In this document: piece after piece, positions 25,401 through 34,900 of the stretch | Layout of the letters: each line of letters opens with the position of its first letter | How positions within the stretch are numbered: the first letter of the stretch is position 1 | Source: a virus | Length of the DNA stretch: 64,000 bases | IMG/VR virus record: IMGVR_UViG_3300032753_002463 | Span: 1-64,000 of that record | Strand: one strand, 5' to 3' | The notes under the pieces: model-generated | Seen by the model: the letters and a program-made list of their open reading frames with translations, nothing else | What the model was told of the DNA's origin: nothing | Databases searched by the model: none | Program-made: the position numbers and the translations under genes

Positions 25401-28072
25401 TCATATTCAGTATCTAGTTTACCAAAATTCATTTGATCTGATTTAGTTATAATAGTATCCAAATCATCGATGTATTTAATATCTTGGATACCAGTAAAAC
25501 CAGGAAAATTATCTAAGTCTGTTAAAGGTTCCGGAGATCCTGTCATAGCTCCAGTTAATGGATTTTTGGTAAAAGCTAATGGAATAACTACAAATCTAGC
25601 ATCTGCTGTGGTTGTTATTACTTCAAAATTTTCTACCCCAACTTCACCAACAAATGAATAAATTGAAGGAGATCCAGTATTTCCATATTGTATACCATTA
25701 TATGATATAATACATCCGCTATTTACACAATAAGTCTGTCCAGGAAGTATTTTTGATATCCCACCTTGGAGATCTAAATAACGATAATATTCCTCAGTAG
25801 GAGTTATATTATACTCTGAATACCACCAATCAAAATCCATATCCTTGATCGGATAAAATGATAATACACCAGTTTCATTTTCTAATAATTCCTCAACGAT
25901 AATCTTCCCTAAATAGCCGATTTTTGCTGTTTGAGTATAATCTATGTAAGTTATAACTGCGTACGTTTTATAGCCGTTTAAACTATCGTTATTCGTATTT
26001 TTATTCACCTCATCAACATAAGCAAAAAGATTATCTATAATAGAGACTCCCGCATTAGTTCTAATTAAGGATTTACCGGGGATTATTTTATTAGAATCTG
26101 CAATATTTATTCTTATCCTATTTTTGGAATAATCAGTTCCTCCAATAAAAGGTTGCTCGTATCTAAAATCCAAAGAATCTATAGAATTAACTGCAAATAC
26201 ACCTCCCCTGTCCATTCCAGTTAATGTGGATAAATTGGTAAAACAATCTATAGAAAAAGAGCTATTATAGTTATATCCTGTTCCATAAACACGTAATACT
26301 ATTTCATTATCAGAAAGGAATCCTTCAAAACCTCTATAACTTATCGAATTAATAGCACCATAGATTGCACTCGCTATTTGTGCATTTGTTCCGTAAGGAT
26401 GAAAATAGATAGCATCTCCTAAATTATAGAAACTACCTGGACCCCAATCCTCCATAATTGTGGACATATTAGAAGCTATTAGGATATCACATTTTTTTCC
26501 ATTTAAAATTTTACTCCCAATAGGATGATAAATTACAATAGCTTCACTAGATAGGAATGGACCACCGATATTAATAATTGCATATGGGTTTCCTTTTACT
26601 CCTAATACAGTTCCATCAATTTGTTTCGTCTTTGTTGGATCAAATCCTGTAAAATTAGAAACATCTATTACTTTATTACTTAATACTAAATCATTTTGGT
26701 TTGTAGAATTAGTACCCCAAGTTGAAGATATATCAGTATTTGTTGAATAATTTAGTATTTTTTTATAACTATATAATTTATCATTCCTATCTTTTATATA
26801 ATAGAATCTTGGAGTACTATTAACTATGTCTGAATTTGGTATTATTCCCCATTTAGTTACAGGATCAAAAAAAAGTCTTACCCCATTGACATTTTCCTGA
26901 TAGAATGATTTTTCTAATGTTGGTGAAATATAATTAGGTGATTTGGGTTCAGGGGTATTCCCCACTAAATAATCATTAGTAAAAAATCTATTCCCGTCTA
27001 ATAGGAAGGTCCCAGTAGGGACCTCATCCACAAATACCCCAAAATATCTATTAATAGAATATAAAGGAGCATCTGCATCAGTAAATAAAAATTCTAGGTT
27101 GATGTATTTATAGGAAATTATTCCATTTCTAATAAATCCATCAGTCATAAACTGTTCGAATTCAATCTGAGTAGTTGGATTAGTATAAAAATCGGATAAA
27201 AATTCTCCCTTCGTATCATAAACTCCACTACTATAATTAACACCGTTATAATATGTCATCAGGTTCTCTTCAAACCTAACATTTATTAATGATTCCTGAT
27301 AATTTGCAGCTGCTTGTATCCTTCTTAAATATTTTCCAATTTCACTATTAGCAGATAAATCATAGCTAGCAACAATTGAAGTTTTAGGAAGTATTTGATT
27401 TTCAACATGTTGTATTGGATCCCCAATTAGATCATAATTATAATTAGGATCCAGAGATACTACATTTCCCTGGCCTTCATTAACGGTAAATGTAGTAGAT
27501 GTTGCAGAAAATATACTTCCATCAGTATATGATATTAAATTAGATGTTATAGAATAATCGCTGGAAGCGCCTATAACTTTATAATTATTTCCAATAATTA
27601 AAGAAGTAACAGGATTAATATAAGAAAAATCTATAGGATCATTTATCCTATAAATAACAAAATTACTAGGGATTGTTCTTCCTAGCCAAAAAGGGGCTAA
27701 ATAAGTAAATTCCTCTTTATAAATATTTGATGCTAATGGGGTTGCTCCTGCTGTATAAAATCCTTGGTACTGATATTCATAATCGGAAACAAATGTTTGT
27801 ACTTGTGATGTATCCCCACCAAGTAGACCAAAAACAATAGAATTATCAGTTGATCCATTATCAAAGAATCTATAAAGATCTTGGGAAAAATCAGAAGAAC
27901 CTGAAATTTTATAACCCTTATAGATTGATTTGGCCAATTGATCATTAGAATCGATTGAATTTAACCAAATATTTTCAGAGGAATCTACAGTTATTTTAAC
28001 ATTCCCTGATATTTTTGGATTTACTCTTATAACACCAAAGGATGAATTATATTTATTTTTAATTGCTGCCAT
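22451..28072 (-). CDS. giant virion protein (1873 aa) with a cupredoxin-like domain
   Basis: This 1873-residue, Asn/Ser/Tyr-rich virion protein lies in the tail block. It begins MAAIKNKYNSSFGVIRVNPK and is built of many beta-rich segments. One domain (about residues 1480-1600) reads like a cupredoxin sandwich: LRLVRGLTYTFNYTNFF, then TFVVPYDAPDTLYYELNG and GGTIMVEE. This pattern is frequent in phage structural proteins. The Cys and His copper ligands of true cupredoxins appear absent, so it is probably a structural or adhesion fold. No overall family is recognised. It lies 13 bases from the 1180-residue gene, so these large tail genes form one transcription unit. A baseplate or fibre role is inferred. 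Confidence 0.65.
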   Translation of the reverse strand: MAAIKNKYNSSFGVIRVNPKISGNVKITVDSSENIWLNSIDSNDQLAKSIYKGYKISGSSDFSQDLYRFFDNGSTDNSIVFGLLGGDTSQVQTFVSDYEYQYQGFYTAGATPLASNIYKEEFTYLAPFWLGRTIPSNFVIYRINDPIDFSYINPVTSLIIGNNYKVIGASSDYSITSNLISYTDGSIFSATSTTFTVNEGQGNVVSLDPNYNYDLIGDPIQHVENQILPKTSIVASYDLSANSEIGKYLRRIQAAANYQESLINVRFEENLMTYYNGVNYSSGVYDTKGEFLSDFYTNPTTQIEFEQFMTDGFIRNGIISYKYINLEFLFTDADAPLYSINRYFGVFVDEVPTGTFLLDGNRFFTNDYLVGNTPEPKSPNYISPTLEKSFYQENVNGVRLFFDPVTKWGIIPNSDIVNSTPRFYYIKDRNDKLYSYKKILNYSTNTDISSTWGTNSTNQNDLVLSNKVIDVSNFTGFDPTKTKQIDGTVLGVKGNPYAIINIGGPFLSSEAIVIYHPIGSKILNGKKCDILIASNMSTIMEDWGPGSFYNLGDAIYFHPYGTNAQIASAIYGAINSISYRGFEGFLSDNEIVLRVYGTGYNYNSSFSIDCFTNLSTLTGMDRGGVFAVNSIDSLDFRYEQPFIGGTDYSKNRIRINIADSNKIIPGKSLIRTNAGVSIIDNLFAYVDEVNKNTNNDSLNGYKTYAVITYIDYTQTAKIGYLGKIIVEELLENETGVLSFYPIKDMDFDWWYSEYNITPTEEYYRYLDLQGGISKILPGQTYCVNSGCIISYNGIQYGNTGSPSIYSFVGEVGVENFEVITTTADARFVVIPLAFTKNPLTGAMTGSPEPLTDLDNFPGFTGIQDIKYIDDLDTIITKSDQMNFGKLDTEYEVLKENYQKEFVTVSRIIPYIQKWVYDGGTDARGNEYRLNVHPAFTPFNFSPSFFSVGRDPRFFTNEWYLIESPRLDSPDTLVESSLNYCSSILDLTQLTNASPSIADYFQNYFTVDGSDYFQNFGKFKSAEGNPISERYTVFEYNPASGYSETIFRGVKVQIKGRTDSSIQTGTRGVFKSSDTTYDGYRFSCIIKPMDDPDPYTPTPPITYKIYENSTFKTVTFVISIINSDSRFVDAWKYWNEINSSPTIKGNSWNFNPTGIYGGLDYMSLYSLEDKLILTPGVGSPATEYISTISDIKLSASLNFSFDSGSLGISPLFNSATINGSGVIPAILNSEYNTDLRDEINSFYLPSTPISGPGSPYDVSASPPLTINGTNENGLFSFYSPNEITADNWYTLPWPVGAGKDEIYFNQVDPIPISGSYMPNFTNVGFPPPIFALAPVNVDYNGIAAKAVYQKEGGSSYWKKLLEKISFADIALLLGSEDPYVKYYTYDWDSTNLITVESNETFVIDVLEPSAFVQNTNLYPIEDLNKPQSLAKVVVGYNMATSNSINEYYRYGGGYNPKFRDLVPFSSFKNDVLENEQLILSITLSEKTSSSLFAHIGSTYEIEIDGNIRQNLRLVRGLTYTFNYTNFFSPGFGLSPNTEINGDIVISNLQNDGTGVNQFVNGIFYNTISGNSMTFVVPYDAPDTLYYELNGERFAGGTIMVEENLSYKNAKLGIEKNNFGIIKNISYNKYALNNPFTIDPNSGYQEVYPLIGESPFDIRNMFIFESTWDPGRYRNYIGKNTYELVPGTRSMLEEKNYFGSKIMKTPASMLIQQQALYPTSITDVFDLSVELYPNYEIFWEETDTQIKVVLLVDRSLINYFDSCGAGATFNRLLLPDFGTGTNSTLSDDINEYLSLNVVPIFKADKINVYIKKTPNVTGLATLVTNLNDHDKIKNGFYILDQVNIIETSPLEYQFTLNKDATYDYQVAFSYNLSKI

Positions 28073-28085
28073 TTATTTATATAAA

Positions 28086-31000
28086 TTATACTGTTCCTAA
28101 AGATACTGCTGTTACTAATGATGTAGAGTATGCTGGAGTTGCTATAGCTGATTTAGTATAGCTTCCAGAAACTACTAAATCAAATGAGAACAGACTTTGA
28201 TTTTTTACTTGTATATCTATTCCAAGTTTTTTAGAATATGTGATATTCCTAATTGAGCCCGTTGTCCTATACCCGCCAATATATTGTAATTTATCCGCTG
28301 CCCTAAACTGAAAAGTTATTGGTATTGTGATAGCATTTTGATCCCCATATTGTAAGATCTTTGTTGCTAATGTTGTAGACCCTTCTATTTGAATAGCAGA
28401 ATGGTTTGCAGGTTGCATAAATAAATATGCTCCACAAGAATATTTACCAACCAAATATTCGTCATTAGATCCAAATCCTAATTTCATAGGATAAGAATTA
28501 TCAGTTCCTGTAGCTCCATAAGAAGTATCGGAGGGGGGTGTAAATTGCATTTGCTGATATGGCTTAGTCTGAGAAGTAATATCCGTTGCAATTGTATCAT
28601 TACTTCCTAATTCAAATCCAAAAGTATGCCTGAATTCTGGATATTCATAATTACCAGCACTTTCTACTGGCCTTGCTAGATCAAAGAAACCTCTAGCTGT
28701 TGTTATAGATTCATTAATTACTACTGGATGTTGATAATGTATACAAAATTCATTTAGATTACCATTGCCAACAGGGGCTCCTGATAAATATGTACCATTC
28801 CAAATATTTGAATTTGGTGATCCTGGAGATGCTCCGGTTGGGCTATATGGTAATAATACCCCATTATTGGACGGAACATTACCGATGATACTAGAGGTAA
28901 CTCCAGTATCGGGAGACCAACTAATTGTTGGAATTATCGGAGCAAAATATTCATCCTCGTCTAATCCAACAGATTTATATCTACTATAAATAAATTGGGA
29001 GTTTGCATTTCCTGATTGAAAAGGAGGTGCTTGTATAAAGGCAGCACTACCGGTTAAACCAGGAACTATAGTACCATCTAGAATAGAAGATAATGAAATA
29101 GTAGTTAAATCATATTTTCTATTCGTAGAATAATCTACACTAGCATAAGAGCTAGTAGACGATAAAACAGCAGTACTTTGTCCACCTGCTATTAAGGAGG
29201 ATAGCTCCAAAGGAGTAGCAGCTTCATTTCTTAATTGTAATTGATACGTAACAGAAGCTATCTTTCCCCAGTTAGATATATTTGTTAGATCCAATAATTC
29301 ATTGTAATATCCTGCAAATATATTAACAGTAGATCCATTTTTAATTGTTGTAAGATTACTTCCTTGAAGAATGTAAACACCAAGTACACCAGAAGCCTGT
29401 TGTATCAAAGCTCTTAGATTTTCTATCTCCTGTTGCATTGCTAGCAATTGATTATAGACATCAATTGGATTACCAGAGGAATCAAAAAATCCAGATGATA
29501 TAGTAGTAGCAACATGGGCATAATACTGTCCTCCTGTAGTAGTAAAAGCAGTAGATAAATGTTGATCTAAGCCTTTTGCAGTCAGATCACTTTGGATAGT
29601 AGCTACTGCTTGATCTCCAATATTTTGTTGTAGATATTGGGTATTATTAATAATTGTACTAAGATTATCAGGAAAAGAAATTATAACAGAGGGGCAGAAA
29701 TCAGACTCTGCTGGATTTGCAGGCCAACCTGCTTCACTTATAGAAGCAACCCTTATTTCTACACTTTCCCCTGATTTAATTGGAATATCTAACTGATTGA
29801 TGTTAGTAACATCAGCATTAGTAATATCCTCTACTACCCATTGATAAGTACCGGAAACTGGATCATAAGCTTTTTTACGGATATCTGATTTATATTCGGT
29901 CCAGTTAGAAAAAGTACCATTATATTGAGTACCATTTGCATCAACGAATGGTATTACATCTGCTGCAGGTGCATTTCCACTAGAGCTTAGATATCTATAA
30001 CTAATTCTAAATTGTATTACCTGTTGAGGTCCTGTTTTTGGGTTAGTTACGGGATTTGGAAAAGCCCAAAATCCCCTAACGCTATAAATAGGGGCAGTTT
30101 GTATTTCTGGGTTCGTTGTTACCGTATTATTTATATCCTGTATTGTACTGGACAATAATTGGGTTTGCGTTGTTTTTTGTTGTGTTAATGTTGTAACCTT
30201 CTGTAACAATTTTTGCGTATCTGCATTAAAGGTTTTTGAAACCGAAGTAACAGATTGGTTTACTATTTGTTTTTGTACCGATGAAATAGATGTATTTATA
30301 GCCTGTATAGTATTTTGTATTTGTACTTTGGATTGTATTTGAGATTGAAATTTTGTACTAGCAGGACTTTGAGTTACTTGTTTATTTGTAACAACTACTT
30401 GAAAATTTGATGATGTTAAAACAGGAGCATCTGGAGTAGTAGCATAAACGGACTGAATTGTTTTTTCTTTACTGTTACCTAAAAAAACAGAGCTAAAATC
30501 AGAAACATAGGTTTGATAAAAATCATCCAAATTTTGAACACCTGATGTTGTATTGATTGTTAAATTATTAGACCAAAATCCTATACCAGGACTATAAGTA
30601 CTTCCTGCTACATTAAAGTCATTATTAATATTTTTAATAAATATAGCTTGTCTTTCGTCATGCCCAATACCAACCTCTACACTTAGTGGTGATAGTATTT
30701 CCGAATCAATCGACAATGAATTATCTCCGATTGTTATTGGATCATATCCACTAATCCTATTAAGAGTAACAGTAGTATTTCCAAGATCAATACCAGTTAT
30801 TTGATATCTAGTACCTCCTGATGTTATTAAGCCATCCCCTATTTTTAATTGCCTACTACTATTAGCACCTGTTGCAAGGCTATCAGTATAAGTAATATTA
30901 TCTAATTTATAATTTCTAATAGTTTGTTGTGATGCAATCCCATTAGTTGTCGTTGTAACTGTTTGATCTATAACTCTTAATACTGCAAAAGATCCGTTAT

Positions 31001-31628
31001 ACCTAATTAATTGCAATGGAAGATCTACTACTGATTCATCAGTAAAATAACCAATATTTTGTCCATCTAACTGATTAAGAAAATCTTGTAAATCTATATC
31101 ATTTTTTCCACTAAATGTACTATCAAAAAAAGCCTTTTGTGCATCTGTTGTAGGATTAGTGATAACACGTTTAACATAAACATTTCGAGTACCAGGTTCT
31201 ACTTGTCCATCTAATGGAATTGAAACATATAATAGAGGGTTTAAAAAACTATCAAAAAACCAGTTACTTCTAGTCAAGAAAGAAGAAGGAACACCTAATG
31301 TAGTTGGTGCTGTTGGATCAATTAAAGGTTTTGCCTGATATATTTGTGAAACTGTACCATCAGCATTTCTAATAGTAGAAATTCCGTTTCCTAATCCTGC
31401 TAAAGTTTTTACATTAGTATCTAATGTTTTGATACGATTTAAGAGATAGCTCCAAGATGGAACGCTAATAACAGAACTTGTGTTATCACTATTCAACTGC
31501 TCTATGTTAACAGTATCATTTGTTGTAGTCGCTGCATTTGATAAGCTGTTTATAATCTCCATCGAATTTTGTTGGAGCTTCAAAAATTGAGCAATCAGAG
31601 AGCTTATTGAATTTGTTGTATTTGCCAT
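28086..31628 (-). CDS. large tail/baseplate structural protein (1180 aa) with coiled coil and Fn3-like domain
   Basis: This 1180-residue structural protein begins MANTTNSISSLIAQFLKLQQ, and its N-terminal helix may pair with a neighbour. A Gln-rich coiled coil occupies about residues 410-500 (TQKLLQKVTTLTQQKTTQTQ). It is followed by a fibronectin type III-like domain at about 505-665 (VIQFRISYRYL and VEIRVASISEAGWP). More beta-rich segments fill the remainder. This mix is typical of fibre or baseplate wedge proteins. It starts one base after the stop of the 729-residue gene, so the two are translationally coupled. The T4 counterpart, perhaps in the gp9-gp12 region, is not identified. Confidence 0.65.
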   Translation of the reverse strand: MANTTNSISSLIAQFLKLQQNSMEIINSLSNAATTTNDTVNIEQLNSDNTSSVISVPSWSYLLNRIKTLDTNVKTLAGLGNGISTIRNADGTVSQIYQAKPLIDPTAPTTLGVPSSFLTRSNWFFDSFLNPLLYVSIPLDGQVEPGTRNVYVKRVITNPTTDAQKAFFDSTFSGKNDIDLQDFLNQLDGQNIGYFTDESVVDLPLQLIRYNGSFAVLRVIDQTVTTTTNGIASQQTIRNYKLDNITYTDSLATGANSSRQLKIGDGLITSGGTRYQITGIDLGNTTVTLNRISGYDPITIGDNSLSIDSEILSPLSVEVGIGHDERQAIFIKNINNDFNVAGSTYSPGIGFWSNNLTINTTSGVQNLDDFYQTYVSDFSSVFLGNSKEKTIQSVYATTPDAPVLTSSNFQVVVTNKQVTQSPASTKFQSQIQSKVQIQNTIQAINTSISSVQKQIVNQSVTSVSKTFNADTQKLLQKVTTLTQQKTTQTQLLSSTIQDINNTVTTNPEIQTAPIYSVRGFWAFPNPVTNPKTGPQQVIQFRISYRYLSSSGNAPAADVIPFVDANGTQYNGTFSNWTEYKSDIRKKAYDPVSGTYQWVVEDITNADVTNINQLDIPIKSGESVEIRVASISEAGWPANPAESDFCPSVIISFPDNLSTIINNTQYLQQNIGDQAVATIQSDLTAKGLDQHLSTAFTTTGGQYYAHVATTISSGFFDSSGNPIDVYNQLLAMQQEIENLRALIQQASGVLGVYILQGSNLTTIKNGSTVNIFAGYYNELLDLTNISNWGKIASVTYQLQLRNEAATPLELSSLIAGGQSTAVLSSTSSYASVDYSTNRKYDLTTISLSSILDGTIVPGLTGSAAFIQAPPFQSGNANSQFIYSRYKSVGLDEDEYFAPIIPTISWSPDTGVTSSIIGNVPSNNGVLLPYSPTGASPGSPNSNIWNGTYLSGAPVGNGNLNEFCIHYQHPVVINESITTARGFFDLARPVESAGNYEYPEFRHTFGFELGSNDTIATDITSQTKPYQQMQFTPPSDTSYGATGTDNSYPMKLGFGSNDEYLVGKYSCGAYLFMQPANHSAIQIEGSTTLATKILQYGDQNAITIPITFQFRAADKLQYIGGYRTTGSIRNITYSKKLGIDIQVKNQSLFSFDLVVSGSYTKSAIATPAYSTSLVTAVSLGTV

Positions 31629-31629
31629 T

Positions 31630-33819
31630 TTATCTAATTTGGTCTATTTCGAATATTAAGTTTTTGTCATCAACACATACTATATCAAATATGGGTTTAT
31701 TATTTGCACTAATAAAGGATGCTTGTGTAAATCCTCCTACTAATATATTATATGACATAGAAGAAGGGCTACTCAAAGGATATAATCCAGTAGAATCTGT
31801 ATAAATATAAACATTATAGGTTGATAGAACTACAGGATCATCAAAAATAAGTCTAAATGTTTGTCCTATTGTCCATTTGTTATTAGTATCATCAATCCTT
31901 ATAACTATATCAGTTGTTGCGTTGATTGTTAATCCGCTATTCTTATGTTTGTAATAATTAGTATATGGGTTTAAAGATAATGTATTAGTTCCTACTGGAT
32001 TTAATGAAAAATAATAATTTGCACTATTTACAGTATAATTTTGTACTGTATTATTTATTATCACCTTATTAGGTACACTTCTATCAACAAAAATTCCATT
32101 TCCTTGCTTTAAGAGGTCCAGGTTATAAGAAATTGCTATATTTGTATTACCTTGAAGAATGGAATTTGTCATATTAAAATTCCTCTCTATTAATCCCATT
32201 ATATCTTGGGTATTGTTAAATAAGGCCTGATTAACCTGCAATGCATTCTCTACTATTGCTAATCTAGTATCATAACTTGTTCCATTATTTGTATTTAGTA
32301 ATAAATCGTATAGATTATTATATTGTTGCTGAAGATTAATAATTGTTGTAGCCTGATCATTTAAGACACCCGCTGCTTGCTGAAGAACAGTTGCAGAATC
32401 CATAAATAGACTCATTGAGAAAGAGGAATAATCATTAATAGCTTGCTCTACTCCCGTATTATCTACACTAGTATCAAATTTTAAATTTAATTTTAATCCA
32501 TAAGAGTTTCCGTTTAATTTAGTAACAGGATCTGGTTTATATTTTGAAAAGACTGGGATTTGTCCAGTTGATATTCCGGTCGGTACAATGTCATTCAAAA
32601 AAAGTACACCATATAAATTTGTTGCAGAATCTGCTAAATTATTTGGATCGTATACATCATAGTACAATAATACAGCATTAAAATCAAAATTAGATGCTGC
32701 TGCAGTAGAATTGTACTGTTCTATTACAGACAAAGCTGGATTGCTAACAATTGCTTGATATGAGATAGGATTAAAATCTATCATAACTCCATCTAAATTA
32801 TTTCTAGTATAGCTTACGTTATAACCAGAAGTCCCCGCAGTGACCTCATATTTAAAGATATCTAAATTGGAGGAATCAAAAAAACTATTATCTGTATAAT
32901 ACGAATTCGCAATATTTCTTGGCTGATACCATTGGCTTGTTCCAGTAGCCCCTAATGCATTAGTAGTAATCACTCCAGGATCACCAAGAACGGATTCATC
33001 AAAAATGGATAACATGGGTAATCCATTTGGTCCTATAGTTCCGCCTGAAATGTCTCTTCCCTCTAAATATTCAGTATTAATAGGATCTACTGGCATATTG
33101 GTCCATGTTTTCCCGGGATAGTAGTTATTATCAGCAGTAGTTTGAAATAAAATTACTGGTGTATTACCATCTGATGTTGGTACATGTATGTAAACTTCAG
33201 TATAAGCGTTATTTTGGTTTTGCACAGAGTTTACAATATCACACTCACCAACATATTGAACTACCCTATTATACCTAGGTACAGAACTACCATTTCCAAC
33301 TGTATTAGTATCCTCTTCTACCCATCTTTTCTGGGATTGGGGGAATCCATTTACAACACTAGTTGTTGTCTGGTCTAATGCAGAATTAACTTCATTAGAG
33401 TTAGCGGGTCTAAATCTTATACCTCCCAATTCTTTCAGCCATTTAAAAAATGCCCTCTCTGCTATACCTAATTTAAGAGTTGTATTATAATTAGGATCCG
33501 ATAATATCGTAGCTTCTAGATTTAGACAATAGTTTTGGAACGAAATTTCCAAATTAGGGCTAAGATTATTGGGATTTACTAGATTGAATGTATTGGTAGC
33601 AACATCTAAAAAAGTAGTATCTATCGTATCAAATTGAATGGAATTCTCATTGTATATAGGCTTTTGAAACGGAGGTATGTTCAGCAAAACAAATTTAGAG
33701 AACTTGAATTTATTTACCGAATTATTAAAAGTAAAAGAAAGATCCTCCGACGCAGAAGAAAATGTATAAAAGGTTCCTCCTGTTACTTGTAAGGGTCTAA
33801 TGAAAGGGGTTTTAGCCAT
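31630..33819 (-). CDS. tail/baseplate structural protein (729 aa)
   Basis: This 729-residue protein begins MAKTPFIRPLQVTGGTFYTF. An N-terminal beta-rich domain (FKFSKFVLLNIPPFQKPIYN) is followed by a long body. A helical, probably trimeric coiled-coil stretch lies at about residues 460-560 (VLQQAAGVLNDQATTIINLQ), and a final beta domain follows. The pattern suggests a trimeric baseplate or fibre component. It is one member of a closely packed series with the 309-, 1180- and 1873-residue genes. No family is recognised. Confidence 0.62.
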   Translation of the reverse strand: MAKTPFIRPLQVTGGTFYTFSSASEDLSFTFNNSVNKFKFSKFVLLNIPPFQKPIYNENSIQFDTIDTTFLDVATNTFNLVNPNNLSPNLEISFQNYCLNLEATILSDPNYNTTLKLGIAERAFFKWLKELGGIRFRPANSNEVNSALDQTTTSVVNGFPQSQKRWVEEDTNTVGNGSSVPRYNRVVQYVGECDIVNSVQNQNNAYTEVYIHVPTSDGNTPVILFQTTADNNYYPGKTWTNMPVDPINTEYLEGRDISGGTIGPNGLPMLSIFDESVLGDPGVITTNALGATGTSQWYQPRNIANSYYTDNSFFDSSNLDIFKYEVTAGTSGYNVSYTRNNLDGVMIDFNPISYQAIVSNPALSVIEQYNSTAAASNFDFNAVLLYYDVYDPNNLADSATNLYGVLFLNDIVPTGISTGQIPVFSKYKPDPVTKLNGNSYGLKLNLKFDTSVDNTGVEQAINDYSSFSMSLFMDSATVLQQAAGVLNDQATTIINLQQQYNNLYDLLLNTNNGTSYDTRLAIVENALQVNQALFNNTQDIMGLIERNFNMTNSILQGNTNIAISYNLDLLKQGNGIFVDRSVPNKVIINNTVQNYTVNSANYYFSLNPVGTNTLSLNPYTNYYKHKNSGLTINATTDIVIRIDDTNNKWTIGQTFRLIFDDPVVLSTYNVYIYTDSTGLYPLSSPSSMSYNILVGGFTQASFISANNKPIFDIVCVDDKNLIFEIDQIR

Positions 33820-33838
33820 TTTGTGTTATGTTATGTTA

Positions 33839-34768
33839 TTAGAAGCTTGTTATCAAGCTAGAAGATAATACTGCCCATGAACCTTTTTGGGTTGAAGCAG
33901 TTTGACTAATTCTTGGCTCCCATAATAAATTTAAGGAAGTTCTATAAGGATGACCACTTGGTACTGTTATTCCTGCAGTATTATATTGACCATTTACTGT
34001 ATTAAAGCCAGTATAATAATATCCCGTAGCAGATGGACCAGTAATACCAGTACCAATTTTTCCACCAGTTGGACTAGTATTAATAATTGTTATTTTATAT
34101 CCATTTGGTAATACAGAAGCCGTACCCCCACTTGCTCCTGCTACCTGGAAGAAAAATCCAGTAGCATTTGCAGAATCAGCACCAGCAGCACTTACATAAG
34201 CACAATTAGCATAAATTACGCTTTCTTGTCCAGTTAATACATAAGGAGTGCTAAAAGTACCAGTAATTCCGCCACCTCCTGCAGTAATGGCTAAAAATGG
34301 AAGACCTGAGCCAGATGCAGATTTTGTATTTTTTTCAGTAAATATACCAGTAGCACCATTTTGCATTTCATCCATGGAAATTAAAGTACCACCAAAAATA
34401 CCAGTAGCACCAAAACTAGCAGGTCCAGTAGCGCTAATTACATTGAATGTTCCTGTTCCAGAAACAGCTAAATTTAGTGTACTCAGGGTCCCAGACAAAC
34501 TACCATTTCCAGCACTAGCACCCGTTCCATAAAAATTAATAGTTGGGGATCCTGCAGCAGGTAAAGTAAGGCTATTAAAAAATCCACCCTGTGCTTTTAA
34601 TTGACCACTAATTGCTGTAGATATATCCAAGGATCCGGTAACAGTGTTCAGATTAAAAGTATTCTCAATATCGTTAATTTCATTCTCTATTAGAAGAAAA
34701 TTAGCATTTAGAGTAAGCCTATCTCCTGCAATTGAATTACTACCAAGGAGTTCTGTGATTGTTATCAT
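33839..34768 (-). CDS. fibre-like structural protein rich in Gly, Ala, Thr (309 aa)
   Basis: This 309-residue protein starts MITITELLGSNSIAGDRLTL. A short helical N-terminus may serve for attachment. A Gly/Ala/Thr/Ser-rich chain follows, with repeated ATGIFGG-like phrases also seen in the S74 fibre. Its end (RTSLNLLWEPRISQTASTQ) suggests a compact C-terminal beta domain. It is the first gene of the minus-strand tail unit running down to the S74 fibre. It starts opposite phoH, with 132 bases between the divergent starts. It is probably a short fibre or head/tail decoration; no family is recognised. Confidence 0.62.
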   Translation of the reverse strand: MITITELLGSNSIAGDRLTLNANFLLIENEINDIENTFNLNTVTGSLDISTAISGQLKAQGGFFNSLTLPAAGSPTINFYGTGASAGNGSLSGTLSTLNLAVSGTGTFNVISATGPASFGATGIFGGTLISMDEMQNGATGIFTEKNTKSASGSGLPFLAITAGGGGITGTFSTPYVLTGQESVIYANCAYVSAAGADSANATGFFFQVAGASGGTASVLPNGYKITIINTSPTGGKIGTGITGPSATGYYYTGFNTVNGQYNTAGITVPSGHPYRTSLNLLWEPRISQTASTQKGSWAVLSSSLITSF

Positions 34769-34900
34769 TATTACTTTTTTTATTAGAATATATATACTAG
34801 ATGCTAAGGATTACTAAATTTCATAGCCCTTCAATATCAATGTTATTACTATTACTACAAACCTTCATTATAGTTTCACTAATAAAATAAAATTCCAAAA
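34769..34900. promoter_or_regulatory. divergent promoter region between the tail block and phoH
   Basis: This 132-base AT-rich gap separates two divergent genes and must hold start signals for both. On the minus side TATATATA lies about 20 bases before the ATG at 34768. On the plus side TATAGTTTC about 25 bases before phoH is close to the Bacteroidota -7 box TAnnTTTG. No hairpin is evident. Confidence 0.4.

Noticed and set aside
28074-28081. TATAAATA one base before the ATG of the 1873-residue gene
   Set aside because: It is too close to the start codon to act as a promoter for this gene and may be chance in AT-rich sequence.
34248-34532. Plus-strand open frame of 94 codons
   Set aside because: It lies inside the Gly/Thr-rich fibre-like gene and its Pro/Val-rich product is the expected antisense shadow of a Gly/Thr-rich protein.
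15825-34768. Diversity-generating retroelement acting on the fibre genes
   Set aside because: No reverse transcriptase gene and no template/variable repeat pair was seen in the window.
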